DNA of 15,604 nt from CAZPEV01 sp964585635 (GTDB lineage: Bacteria; Zixibacteria; MSB-5A5; GN15; JAAZOE01): positions 1 to 15,604 of the forward strand of contig CAZPEV010000067.1 in NCBI GenBank assembly GCA_964585635.1. The letters are read 5' to 3'. The notes under the pieces are model-generated. The model was not told the origin of the DNA, made no database searches, and saw nothing but the letters and a program-made list of their open reading frames with translations. This document shows, piece by piece, positions 1-6,718 of the stretch. How positions within the stretch are numbered: the first letter of the stretch is position 1; each line of letters begins with the position of its first letter. A program made the position numbers and the translations under genes.

Positions 1-972
1 TCCGGTTCCCGTAAACAAGCCCACGGCCTCGGGCGACCAGGTCCGGCCGGAATCGGTGGAGAAATTAAGCCCCAACCCGGCGCTGTCGGAAGGATTGAAC
101 GGTCCCGCCCATAGCTTGCCGCCGAAAAGGCATAAATGCCGGATCCAATTGGAGGCCAGACCGCTGCTGCTGCTGTCAACAGTATCGAAATAACTGACGG
201 CCGTATCGGTGCGGGTCACTCCTCCCTCATGCGCCATATAGAGGGTGGCACCGTCGCTGACCATGGCGTAGATATGGTCCCCGCCCAGCTTGACTCGTTT
301 GGGAAGATAATAGAACTTCTGGACACCGTGCGCCGTGCCACCCCAAACCAGGGAGGTATCGCCATGAAACGTATCGACGGCGCAGGCGTAGTACCGCCCC
401 GTTTCGAGGTCAGCCCATTGGTCGGGGAGCCAATCGGCCGAATCGGACGGTGAGAAGAAGAGATGGCTCCAGGAGGCGCCAAAATCATGGCTGGCTATCA
501 GGCCACCGTAAAAGCAAGCGGCATACGTGCTGCTGTCGTCGCCGGCGATGTCGTAGGCGAGATGGGCGAATCCCGAGGCTTCCGGCGGTGTGAATGAAGA
601 CCAGGTCGTCCCCCTGTTGGTCGACATATTGAAGCCATCGCCGAACGGATAATTGACCCCTTCATACATCTGGAAGTGTGAACCGGCCACCCAAATCTGC
701 CCGGGCCGGCCGAAAAGGGCTGAAGGATCATCCGAATTGAGACCGGAGGTGGTGGTATATGTCACCCAGGTTCGACCCGAATCGGAGGAGGCCCCCAGAC
801 CGCGGCCGCTGGCGGTCCATAAAATCCCCTCGTGGAGGAGTAATTCGACAAATGAATTTCCCAGCAGACCCGGGCTGGCGGCGTCGATCGAAAACATCTT
901 CCAGGCATAGCCGGGTTGCGACGCGATAACGATCAGGCCGACCAGTATCGCCCGCGCGAGTAGCTTTTTCAT
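1..972 (-). CDS. Secreted BNR/Asp-box beta-propeller protein, partial (C-terminus beyond left edge)
   Basis: This frame is open for 324 codons from ATG at 970-972 to the left edge with no stop, so only the N-terminal part is seen. The first 23 residues form a classic Sec signal peptide: KK, a hydrophobic core, then a PGYA-W cleavage-like site. The mature part carries repeated Asp-box motifs (S-x-D/N-x-G-x-T/S-W) at about residues 62-69 (SSDSGRTW), 117-124 (STNRGTTW), 161-168 (SHDFGASW) and 305-312 (STDSGRTW). These mark blades of sialidase/BNR-type propellers. The wording of the fold (GILWTASGRGLG, GKLWAGPF) also resembles WD40/YVTN/BNR-like exported proteins. No catalytic sialidase residues can be assigned, so enzymatic activity is not claimed. 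A strong ribosome binding site (GGAAGGGA, about 977-984) supports the start. It follows ppx by 157 bases, so it may have its own promoter. Confidence 0.8.
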   Translation of the reverse strand, partial: MKKLLARAILVGLIVIASQPGYAWKMFSIDAASPGLLGNSFVELLLHEGILWTASGRGLGASSDSGRTWVTYTTTSGLNSDDPSALFGRPGQIWVAGSHFQMYEGVNYPFGDGFNMSTNRGTTWSSFTPPEASGFAHLAYDIAGDDSSTYAACFYGGLIASHDFGASWSHLFFSPSDSADWLPDQWADLETGRYYACAVDTFHGDTSLVWGGTAHGVQKFYYLPKRVKLGGDHIYAMVSDGATLYMAHEGGVTRTDTAVSYFDTVDSSSSGLASNWIRHLCLFGGKLWAGPFNPSDSAGLGLNFSTDSGRTWSPEAVGLFTGTG

Positions 973-1129
973 CGATTCCCTTCCAAAAAAATACCGCAAG
1001 CCCTCGGCCATGCCGCAGGCAGCGGTACTCGCAACAGATCAACCGATATGAACGTCAGACAAGTCACATGAACAATCGGCGATCGGCATCCTCCCGGTTT
1101 CGGGCAAACTAACCTTTTGCACGTCAAAG

Positions 1130-2059
1130 TCAAGGGCTAAATACCTTATCCTTCAGAAAGGCCAGCGCCAACCCATGCCGAAGGCCCCGTGCGGCGGCAT
1201 AGGCCCGTTTGATATTCAGGACTCTGTACAAATGACGAAGCCAGAAGGCTCCCGCGAAAATTATTTCTGCTCGCTTGGGATCGATCGCCAGAAGGCGGCG
1301 GCGTTCGGTCAACGAGGCGTCGGCCAGCAGAAAGATGAATCGATCGAGATCATGATCGGTCAGCGTCACCCCCTTGGGCCGATGTACAAACCGGGCGTCT
1401 TTGACATACGCCAGCGCCGATGAAGTCCCGCCCACCAGCAGGGTATGATTGGAAAGATAGGGGATCACGCCGGCGGCCATCTCGTCATAGCAGGCGAGCA
1501 TGGCGTCAAAATGCGGGAAGCTCTCCGGGTGTACTCGTCGCGCCGCGCCCAATCGCTCGGTCAGGCTAACGGCTCCCTCCGGAAGCGAAATAAAGGCCAA
1601 CTGCTTTCCATCCCGGTACACCGCCACCTCGGTTGATCCCCCGCCCAAATCGATGACGGCCGTGGTTTGCCGGTGGCGAAGGCCGCCGGTGGCCCCCAGA
1701 AAAGACAGGAAGGCCTCTTGACTGGGTGTCAGAATTGTGACCGGGTACCCCAATTCCGTCGCCAGGCGCCGGGCGATCGCCCGGCCGTTTTGCGCCTGTC
1801 GGAGAGGATTGGTGGCCGCCAGAAGAATTTCCTCGGCGCCGTTTCCGGCCGCGTGACGGACGTGACGGCTCAGGAGGCGATGCAGCTCGCGATACCTTTC
1901 CGCCGTTATGCGAGGCCGCGTCGCGCCAGCCAGCCGGCGGCCGATTCTCGGCGCATGGCGCTCAAAATGGATTTCCTTCAGACGCGACCGGCCGCCGACC
2001 GCGAACAGCGAGTACAGGACCGTATTGGTGCCGATGTCTATGGCCGCAATCTTCTTCAT
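1130..2059 (-). CDS. ppx: Ppx/GppA-family phosphatase (exopolyphosphatase / pppGpp phosphohydrolase), short form
   Basis: This 309-residue protein has the ASKHA fold of the Ppx/GppA family, which hydrolyses polyphosphate or pppGpp in the cytoplasm. Visible motifs are the phosphate-1 loop AAIDIGTNT (residues 5-13), a Ser/Thr-Pro-x-x-Glu-Ala stretch around the presumed catalytic Glu115, the phosphate-2 loop AVIDLGGGSTE (134-144) and SLPEGAVSLTE (158-168). The length matches short two-domain members; the C-terminal HD-like domain of E. coli Ppx/GppA is absent. The usual Arg after the catalytic Glu-Ala is Phe here (QEAFL), a small departure. ATG at 2057-2059 begins exactly at the family N-terminus, with GGCGGAG just upstream. 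A terminator lies only 24 bases upstream, so expression either relies on read-through from etfA or on a promoter I could not identify. Polyphosphate versus pppGpp specificity cannot be decided from the sequence. Confidence 0.9.
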   Translation of the reverse strand: MKKIAAIDIGTNTVLYSLFAVGGRSRLKEIHFERHAPRIGRRLAGATRPRITAERYRELHRLLSRHVRHAAGNGAEEILLAATNPLRQAQNGRAIARRLATELGYPVTILTPSQEAFLSFLGATGGLRHRQTTAVIDLGGGSTEVAVYRDGKQLAFISLPEGAVSLTERLGAARRVHPESFPHFDAMLACYDEMAAGVIPYLSNHTLLVGGTSSALAYVKDARFVHRPKGVTLTDHDLDRFIFLLADASLTERRRLLAIDPKRAEIIFAGAFWLRHLYRVLNIKRAYAAARGLRHGLALAFLKDKVFSP

Positions 2060-2082
2060 TGGCTCCGCCCGCCGGTGTGGAT

Positions 2083-2112
2083 AAAAAACCCGGCCGTCAC
2101 CGGCAGGGTTTT
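2083..2112 (-). terminator. Rho-independent terminator after etfA
   Basis: Read on the minus strand, AAAACCC (2112-2106) pairs with GGGTTTT (2091-2085). Inside, GCCG pairs with CGGC around a four-base loop (2097-2100), with one mismatch between the two stem blocks. The stem is followed by T residues at 2084-2083. It lies 31 bases past the etfA stop and before the ppx start, so it probably ends the dusB-larC-etfA transcript. Confidence 0.7.
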
Positions 2113-2142
2113 CGGCCTGCTATAACGATCAAAAAGCCCGCC

Positions 2143-3102
2143 TTACTTCATGACCTCTCGGAGTTTGCGGGTCAACACCGGGACGACCTCGAACAGGTCC
2201 CCGACAATGCCATAGGTGGCGATGTTGAAGATCGGGGCGTCCTTATCCCGATTAATCGCCACGATCGTCTTGGATGAGCGCATGCCGACCAGATGCTGGA
2301 CCGCTCCCGAAATTCCCACGGCGATATACAGCTTGGGATTGACCGTCTTGCCGGTTTGCCCGACCTGATGCAAGTACTCGACCCAGCCGGCGTCGACGAT
2401 GGCGCGGGAAGCCCCGACGGCCCCCTTGAGGGCGTCCGCCAGCTCTTCAATCATTTTGAAATGCTCGGCGGCGCGAATTCCCCGGCCGGCGGAAACCACA
2501 ATATCGGCCTCCGTCAGGCTAACCTTGCCGCCGGTCGCCGAAACCCGGCCGGTTACCTTGGCCCGGGGCGATATCGGCGCGGCCGCGATCGGCTCGTTGA
2601 CAACCTGCCCGCCCGCCTGATCGCCGGCTTCCGGAAAGGCTTTCGGTCGCAGCGAGATAAAAAACGGCCCCGGGTGGTTGTTATGAACCTTGAGAATGAC
2701 GTTGCCGCCGAACGCCGGCCGCGACGCCGTCACCGTCCCCTCATTCACCGCGACGGCAATGCAATCGGAGGCCATGGCTCCGCCGCACAGCGCCGCCAGC
2801 CGACCCATCAAGGCCTTGCCGTAGAAGGTGGCGCTGCCCAGGATGACGTCCGGCTTTTCCCGCTCGATGAGCGGCGTCAGAAGTCGGGCATACGTCTCGT
2901 CATGAAAATACTTCAGTTCCGCGTGAGCCAGCGCCGCCACCCGGCTCCCCTTGGCCGCCAGCTTGTCCGCCATCGGGCCGACCTCGCTGCCCAGCACCGC
3001 CGTGACCACTTCTCCCCCCAGCGAGCGGGCCACCCCGATCGCCTCATAGCTGACCGCCGACAGGACGTTCTCCTTGTGTTCGGCTATAGTAAGTATCTTC
3101 AT
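2143..3102 (-). CDS. etfA: Electron transfer flavoprotein, alpha subunit
   Basis: EtfA (319 residues) binds the electron-transferring FAD and pairs with EtfB to carry electrons from acyl-CoA and other dehydrogenases. The N-terminal ETF alpha/beta domain spans roughly residues 1-190. The C-terminal FAD domain spans about 195-319 and shows the family signatures VVSAGRGI (202-209) and, from residue 248, GQTGKTVNPKLYIAVGISGA, then LVGMRSSKTIVAINRD. Length and start (MKILTIAEHKENVL) are typical, and the stop is TAA. The odd feature is the context. EtfB is normally encoded immediately next to EtfA, but here the upstream neighbour is larC-like (43-base gap) and the downstream neighbour is ppx. No etfB is visible in the window, so the partner subunit must be encoded elsewhere. 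The sequence shows no fused ferredoxin domain. Confidence 0.95.
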   Translation of the reverse strand: MKILTIAEHKENVLSAVSYEAIGVARSLGGEVVTAVLGSEVGPMADKLAAKGSRVAALAHAELKYFHDETYARLLTPLIEREKPDVILGSATFYGKALMGRLAALCGGAMASDCIAVAVNEGTVTASRPAFGGNVILKVHNNHPGPFFISLRPKAFPEAGDQAGGQVVNEPIAAAPISPRAKVTGRVSATGGKVSLTEADIVVSAGRGIRAAEHFKMIEELADALKGAVGASRAIVDAGWVEYLHQVGQTGKTVNPKLYIAVGISGAVQHLVGMRSSKTIVAINRDKDAPIFNIATYGIVGDLFEVVPVLTRKLREVMK

Positions 3103-3145
3103 AATATATAGCGATTCCTTTCCCGGAAAAGAGGGTCGTTGGCCG

Positions 3146-4159
3146 TTACCGCCGTTCGTCCGGCCGCCCGTCGCCCGCCGGAGCCAGCCTGATCATCTCC
3201 GTCAAGCGCACGGCCGCCGGGCCGATTGCAGAACATACCATATCTGATATGATTGGGGCAACCGATTTCTTGCAGCGGATGGTCAGGATTCGGTCGGGCT
3301 GATCTGGCCCGTCGGCAACCGGCCGGAGGTATACCTCCGCCGCCCCCAGGCGATGGAGGTCGGCCGCCAGGCGGTTCAATTCCCCCGCGGCCGAGCCGTC
3401 CAGGGTGACCTCCAGGACCGTCATCAGATCACGGCCGGCGTCCGCTTCGGCCGGTCCCAGAAAAACCCTGACCATATTGGGACGATCATCATAGGCGATC
3501 GTCCCGGCGCCGTACCCGACGGCCTCGATCGTCATCGACGGGCAGGGAGCGAAGGTCGCCGAGGCGACCAACAAGGCCGCGCCGGTCGGCGTCACCGTCT
3601 CGCGCGGCCGGTCAATAAAGCGGACCGGAGTACCCTTGAGGATTTCGGCCACGGCCGGCCCCGGCAGCGGAATCAAGCCGTGCGCCACACGCGTGATCCC
3701 ATTGCCCAAGACCGGCGCCGCGCTGTACACTTTCGGCCATCCCAGCGCTTCCAGCGCCGCAAAATAGGCGGCCGTCTCGAAAATCGCATCATCGGCGCCA
3801 ACCTCGTGGAATCTGACCTCATCCGGCGAGGTGCCGTGCGCCTTGGCTTCGGCCACGGCCAGAAGCTCGAAAGATTTTCTGACCCGCCCTTTTACCTCGG
3901 GCGACACCTGGCCCGAATCGACGATGCCGAGAACGTCCCGCAACCGTCGATGGGATGGTGCCTCCGGCTTGGCCATCTGCAGTTGCAGCCCTCGCAGGCC
4001 CTGACATTCGGCCCTGACCAATACCGGTGACAGGTGCGGCAGGCCGAGCCGGCCGGACAACCGGGGCAGCAGCTCGGGATCGATACCGAGATCGTACATG
4101 GCCGCGACCAGCATATCGCCGGCCACTCCCGCAAAGCAATCGACATAAACGATTTTCAT
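3146..4159 (-). CDS. larC: LarC-like (DUF111) nickel-pincer cofactor protein with divergent C-terminal domain
   Basis: LarC inserts nickel into the pyridinium-thiocarboxylate precursor of the lactate racemase cofactor, using CTP. The N-terminal half is clearly of this family: VDCFAGVAGDM (6-16), VRFHEVGADDAI (115-126), AHGLIPLPGPAVAEILKGTP (159-178), TPTGAALL (190-197) and VGYGAGT (214-220). The start chosen is ATG 4157-4159, because MKIVYVDCFAG is the canonical N-terminus. An upstream start at 4231 would overlap dusB by 56 bases and add a non-homologous tail. At 337 residues it is shorter than the usual ~400. In the C-terminal domain the common N-I-D-D-M and M-K-K-N-R-P-G segments are replaced by VTLDGSAAGE and ADGPDQPDR, and the His-rich stretch after residue 65 is reduced to SHRRL. 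No larA, larB or larE is in the window. The activity may therefore differ from classical LarC; the family assignment is secure, the function is inferred. Confidence 0.82.
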   Translation of the reverse strand: MKIVYVDCFAGVAGDMLVAAMYDLGIDPELLPRLSGRLGLPHLSPVLVRAECQGLRGLQLQMAKPEAPSHRRLRDVLGIVDSGQVSPEVKGRVRKSFELLAVAEAKAHGTSPDEVRFHEVGADDAIFETAAYFAALEALGWPKVYSAAPVLGNGITRVAHGLIPLPGPAVAEILKGTPVRFIDRPRETVTPTGAALLVASATFAPCPSMTIEAVGYGAGTIAYDDRPNMVRVFLGPAEADAGRDLMTVLEVTLDGSAAGELNRLAADLHRLGAAEVYLRPVADGPDQPDRILTIRCKKSVAPIISDMVCSAIGPAAVRLTEMIRLAPAGDGRPDERR

Positions 4160-4175
4160 GCGGCTTTCTCTGTTA

Positions 4176-5132
4176 TCAGAGGTCCAGGGCCGGTCCCGGC
4201 CGCGGTTTGATTTCAGGCTGTGACGGCGCAATAAAGTCCCGGAGTAACTCCTGCAGCGAGGCGAAGGTCTCGATCTTCATCATGGTTTGCCGCAACTGCC
4301 CGGCCCGCCGCCAGCCGCGCGAGTAATGGGCCAGGTTGCCTCGCATCTTCAGAAGCGCCGTTCGCTCGCCGTGAGCGGCCATCAACAGCCGGGCATGTTC
4401 CAGGATCAGCTCGATTTTTTCCTCCAGGGTCGGCGGCGGCAAGAGCCGTCCTGTCTCCAGGTACTGATTCACTTCGCGGAAAATCCACGGATTTCCCATC
4501 GCGGCCCGTCCGATCATAACCGCGTCGCACCCGGTTTCCTCGATCATCCGCAGGGCGTCCTGCGGCGTCACGACATCGCCGTTGCCGATCACCGGGATCG
4601 CCACCGCCTCCTTGAGCCGGCGGATATCATCCCAGCAGGCGCGCCCGCCGAAGAGGCTGCTGCGCGTGCGGGCATGCAGCGTGACCGCCGCGGCGCCGGC
4701 CTCTGCGGCCGCCCGTCCGGCTTCGGCGAATACCTTGGTTTCCTCATCCCAGCCCGATCGCAGTTTGACCGTCACCGGCACCGTGCTGCCGGCCACCACG
4801 GCCGCCACCAGAGCCCGGGTCAACCCGAGATCTTTCAGCATCGCCGCGCCACCGTTTCGCTTCACGACTTTCTTGACCGGGCAGCCGAAATTGATATCGA
4901 TCAGGTCCGGGGCCATAGCCGATGCCAGCCTGGCGGCCTGATGCATGACGTCCGGGTCGGCCCCGAACAACTGCAGGCCGATCGGTCGTTCCGCTTCGTC
5001 AAAATGAAGCATGGCGGCGGTCTTGCGGTTTTCCCGCACCAGACCGTTGGCGGAGACCATTTCCGTGTATACCACCGCCGCGCCAAGTCGCCGCGCCAGA
5101 AGACGATAGATGGGATCGGATATCCCCGCCAT
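4176..5132 (-). CDS. dusB: tRNA-dihydrouridine synthase, DusB type (N-terminus disrupted or mis-started)
   Basis: DusB reduces specific uridines in the tRNA D-loop using FMN and NADPH. Family signatures are PMAGISDP at the start, EMVSANGL, DINFGCPVKKVVKRNGGAAM containing the catalytic Cys, VTVKLRSGW, LHARTR, VIGNGDVVTPQDA and DAVMIGRAAMGNPWIF. A C-terminal helical domain follows, and the stop is TGA. The only in-frame ATG gives a protein starting at the Met of the PMAG motif, lacking the first beta strand seen in relatives. The missing part is present upstream in frame (NLNVTGRALCAP, 5133-5168) but contains no ATG, GTG or TTG, and is preceded by TGA at 5169-5171. An ATG at 5178-5180 precedes that TGA by three codons; see the separate entry. 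The gene heads a minus-strand operon with larC 16 bases downstream. The function is certain as a family call; whether the gene is intact is open. Confidence 0.88.
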   Translation of the reverse strand: MAGISDPIYRLLARRLGAAVVYTEMVSANGLVRENRKTAAMLHFDEAERPIGLQLFGADPDVMHQAARLASAMAPDLIDINFGCPVKKVVKRNGGAAMLKDLGLTRALVAAVVAGSTVPVTVKLRSGWDEETKVFAEAGRAAAEAGAAAVTLHARTRSSLFGGRACWDDIRRLKEAVAIPVIGNGDVVTPQDALRMIEETGCDAVMIGRAAMGNPWIFREVNQYLETGRLLPPPTLEEKIELILEHARLLMAAHGERTALLKMRGNLAHYSRGWRRAGQLRQTMMKIETFASLQELLRDFIAPSQPEIKPRPGPALDL

Positions 5133-5168
5133 GGGGGCGCATAAAGCCCGTCCCGTAACGTTTAAGTT

Positions 5169-5180
5169 TCAGATGTTCAT
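5169..5180 (-). other. Probable original dusB start (M-N-I) interrupted by in-frame TGA
   Basis: ATG AAC ATC TGA occupies 5180-5169 and is in frame with dusB. Read through, it gives MNI-stop-NLNVTGRALCAPMAG. From memory, E. coli DusB begins MRIGQYQLRNRLIAAPMAG; Met17 of the two lines up without a gap, and the TGA falls exactly on the conserved Gly4. One base (plus-strand 5171, A instead of C) would turn TGA into GGA for Gly. The predicted transcription start also lies at about 5180, which would make this ATG leaderless. Interpretations are a consensus error in the assembly, a genuine nonsense mutation, or a real tiny upstream ORF. Confidence 0.7.
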
Positions 5181-5186
5181 GCCGAC

Positions 5187-5215
5187 ATTATAACAGACAT
5201 CGCGGACTTTGGCAA
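5187..5215 (-). promoter_or_regulatory. Sigma-70 type promoter for dusB-larC-etfA
   Basis: On the minus strand, TTGCCA (-35, 5215-5210) is separated by exactly 17 bases from TATAAT (-10, 5192-5187), a perfect -10 and near-perfect -35. The predicted start point, about 7 bases further on, is near 5180, which coincides with the ATG of the ancestral dusB start and implies a leaderless message. Confidence 0.75.
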
Positions 5216-5224
5216 TACGCGTAT
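5215..5224. promoter_or_regulatory. Palindrome ATACGCGTAT beside the dusB -35 box
   Basis: A perfect 10-base palindrome abuts the upstream edge of the dusB -35 hexamer in the divergent region between dusB and the FHA operon. It could be a regulator binding site, but a 10-base palindrome can arise by chance. The same region holds TATAAA on the plus strand (5222-5227), a possible but poorly supported -10 for the FHA operon. Confidence 0.25.
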
Positions 5225-5291
5225 AAACCATTCAGCGGGCGGGGGATAAACCTCGGCCGCTGAGTACGTGATACTATAGAAGGAGCGCGCA

Positions 5292-5981
5292 ATGCCCGAA
5301 ATAGTAGTCAAATTCAACGACAAAATCATCGAGCGGGTCGTCACCGAGAAGAAGCGGATCAGTATCGGTCGCACCAGAGATAATGATATCGTCCTGGAGA
5401 ACCGGGGCGTGTCACGCAAGCACGCTCAGATCGAGTTCAACGGCGAGGCCGCCGTCGTCATCGATAATGAGTCGCTCAACGGGACCTTCGTCAACAGCCG
5501 CCGGGTGAGCGAGGAAATGCTCCGCGATGACGATGTCATCACCATCGGGAAATACGCCCTCGAATTTCATAGCGACGTCACCAAACCGGACCCGGCCAGC
5601 GAGCTGGACGGCACCATGGTGCTGAAGACCAAGCAGCAGAAGCAACTGGTCGACAACGATCGGGTCGAACGGCAGATCGTATCCCGGGTCGGCGGCAGCG
5701 TCCTGATGGGTTTGGAAAACACGGATCTCTCGCAGTTCCGGCTGGACAAGGAAGTCACGACCATCGGCCGCGCCAAATTCGTCCATATCAAGGCCAAGGG
5801 ATTTTTGGTCTCCGGCATTCAGGCCAAGATCGTGAAAGAAGATCAGGAATATGTCCTCGTGAACCTGGGTCGAAAGGGAAAGACCAGGCTTAACGGCGAG
5901 ATCACCGAACGGGCGCAGCTCAAGAACGGCGACATCGTCCAGATCGGCAAGTCGACCTATCGCTTCATCGAGGAGAGGTAA
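5292..5981 (+). CDS. FHA-domain protein with a second, degenerate FHA-like domain
   Basis: FHA domains bind phosphothreonine peptides and usually read the output of Ser/Thr kinases. This 229-residue cytoplasmic protein has no signal peptide or membrane segment. The first FHA domain (about residues 5-95) is complete: SIGRTRDNDIVL (24-35), VSRKHAQIEF (40-49), NESLNGTFVN (59-68) and DDVITIG (80-86). The second (about 150-227) keeps TTIGR (156-160), RLNGE (199-203) and NGDIVQIG (212-219), but the phosphopeptide-binding SRxH is replaced by SGIQ (174-177), so it probably does not bind phosphothreonine in the usual way. The linker holds ELDGTMVLKT (104-113), a Thr in an acidic setting that might be a kinase target (inference). 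An excellent ribosome binding site (AAGGAG, 5280-5285) sets the start. It is the first gene of an operon with a phosphoesterase and a CHASE2 kinase, which suggests it is the kinase's reader or substrate. Confidence 0.9.
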   Translation: MPEIVVKFNDKIIERVVTEKKRISIGRTRDNDIVLENRGVSRKHAQIEFNGEAAVVIDNESLNGTFVNSRRVSEEMLRDDDVITIGKYALEFHSDVTKPDPASELDGTMVLKTKQQKQLVDNDRVERQIVSRVGGSVLMGLENTDLSQFRLDKEVTTIGRAKFVHIKAKGFLVSGIQAKIVKEDQEYVLVNLGRKGKTRLNGEITERAQLKNGDIVQIGKSTYRFIEER

Positions 5982-5986
5982 GGGAT

Positions 5987-5996
5987 NNNNNNNNNN
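5987..5996. other. Assembly gap (10 N) hiding the start of the phosphoesterase gene
   Basis: Ten Ns follow the FHA stop codon and a plausible ribosome binding site (GAGAGGTAAGGGA). The phosphoesterase start codon and its first one to three codons fall in this gap. Its true length is unknown; ten is probably a placeholder. Confidence 0.95.
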
Positions 5997-5997
5997 C

Positions 5998-6714
5998 ATA
6001 CTATCGGACGTACACGCCAATCTGGAGGCGTTGCGGGCTGTGGTCGCCGACAGTGAACATCAAAAGGTCGAGAAGCTTTTCTTTCTGGGCGACGCCGTGG
6101 GGTATGGCGCCGACCCCAATAAGTGCGTCCGGCTGCTGTGCGACTTGTGCGAGGTCATGCTCATGGGCAATCACGATTACGTTGCCCTGGGTTTGGAAAG
6201 CCCCCAGTATTTCAACCTCATGGCGCAGCAGTCGATTCTGTGGACACAGAAGATGCTGGACCGCAAGGCCATCGAGCGCATGTCCGAGTTCGGACAGGAC
6301 GCCACCTTTTTGGACTACTATTTTGTCCACGCCACGCCCGATAACCCGGTGGAATGGAACTACCTGCTCACGGCCGATGACGCGGCGCGAAGCTTCGAGT
6401 ACTTCTCGCAGACGGTCTGTTTCGTCGGCCATTCCCATTTGCCGATGGTCTTTCATCGCCAACCGGACGGACGGATCGTCTGTCCCCAGGACGGCGTCAT
6501 CAGGATCGAACCGCCCGGCCGATACATTGTCAACGTCGGCTCCGTGGGTCAGCCCCGCGATGGGATTCGCGACGCCTGTTACCTGATCATCGACACCGCC
6601 GAGCAGACGTTGGCCTATCGGCGCGTGCCCTATGACCTGCACCAAGCGCAGGAAAAAATGAAAAAGGCTCGGTTGCCGGAATTTCTCATCACCCGCCTGG
6701 CCTGTGGCCGGTAA
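5998..6714 (+). CDS. Calcineurin-like metallophosphoesterase, 5' end in assembly gap
   Basis: The readable frame starts right after the N gap and gives about 239 residues. The metal-binding motifs of calcineurin-like phosphoesterases are all present in order: ILSDVHANLEAL (Asp at 6007, His at 6013), FFLGDAVGYG, LMGNHDY (about 6162-6179), YFVHATP, CFVGHSHLP (about 6421-6447), and IVNVGSVGQPRDG near the C-terminus. The last is typical of the small single-domain branch often annotated as YfcE- or diadenosine-tetraphosphatase-like. Only a few N-terminal residues should be missing, because SDxH normally lies within the first ten. The TTG at 6031 is not the start, since it would remove SDVH. The substrate cannot be told from sequence: a nucleotide, a phosphodiester, or phosphoprotein products of the neighbouring kinase are all possible. 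It lies between the FHA gene and the kinase gene, four bases before the latter, so co-transcription is likely. Confidence 0.88.
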   Translation: MLSDVHANLEALRAVVADSEHQKVEKLFFLGDAVGYGADPNKCVRLLCDLCEVMLMGNHDYVALGLESPQYFNLMAQQSILWTQKMLDRKAIERMSEFGQDATFLDYYFVHATPDNPVEWNYLLTADDAARSFEYFSQTVCFVGHSHLPMVFHRQPDGRIVCPQDGVIRIEPPGRYIVNVGSVGQPRDGIRDACYLIIDTAEQTLAYRRVPYDLHQAQEKMKKARLPEFLITRLACGR

Positions 6715-6718
6715 GACG

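Noticed and set aside
1..972. Functional sialidase
   Set aside because: Only Asp-box propeller repeats are visible. No RIP motif or catalytic Arg triad can be identified, and the C-terminus is missing.
4160..4231. Upstream start for larC adding 24 residues
   Set aside because: The extension overlaps dusB by 56 bases and is unrelated to the family; MKIVYVDCFAG is the canonical N-terminus.
2293..5144. Long plus-strand open frames (272, 225 and 285 codons) opposite etfA, larC and dusB
   Set aside because: They are antisense shadows in a GC-rich region. Their translations are Arg/Gly/His-rich without domains, while the minus-strand genes have clear family motifs.
5169..5171. TGA in dusB as glycine recoding (as in SR1/Gracilibacteria) or selenocysteine
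   Set aside because: ppx, dusB itself, tatA, pssA, purB, ecfT and the kinase all end at TGA at sensible places, so TGA is a normal stop here. Position 4 of DusB is not a catalytic selenocysteine site.
6031..6033. TTG start for the metallophosphoesterase
   Set aside because: It would remove the essential SDVH metal-binding motif just upstream; the true start is in the N gap.
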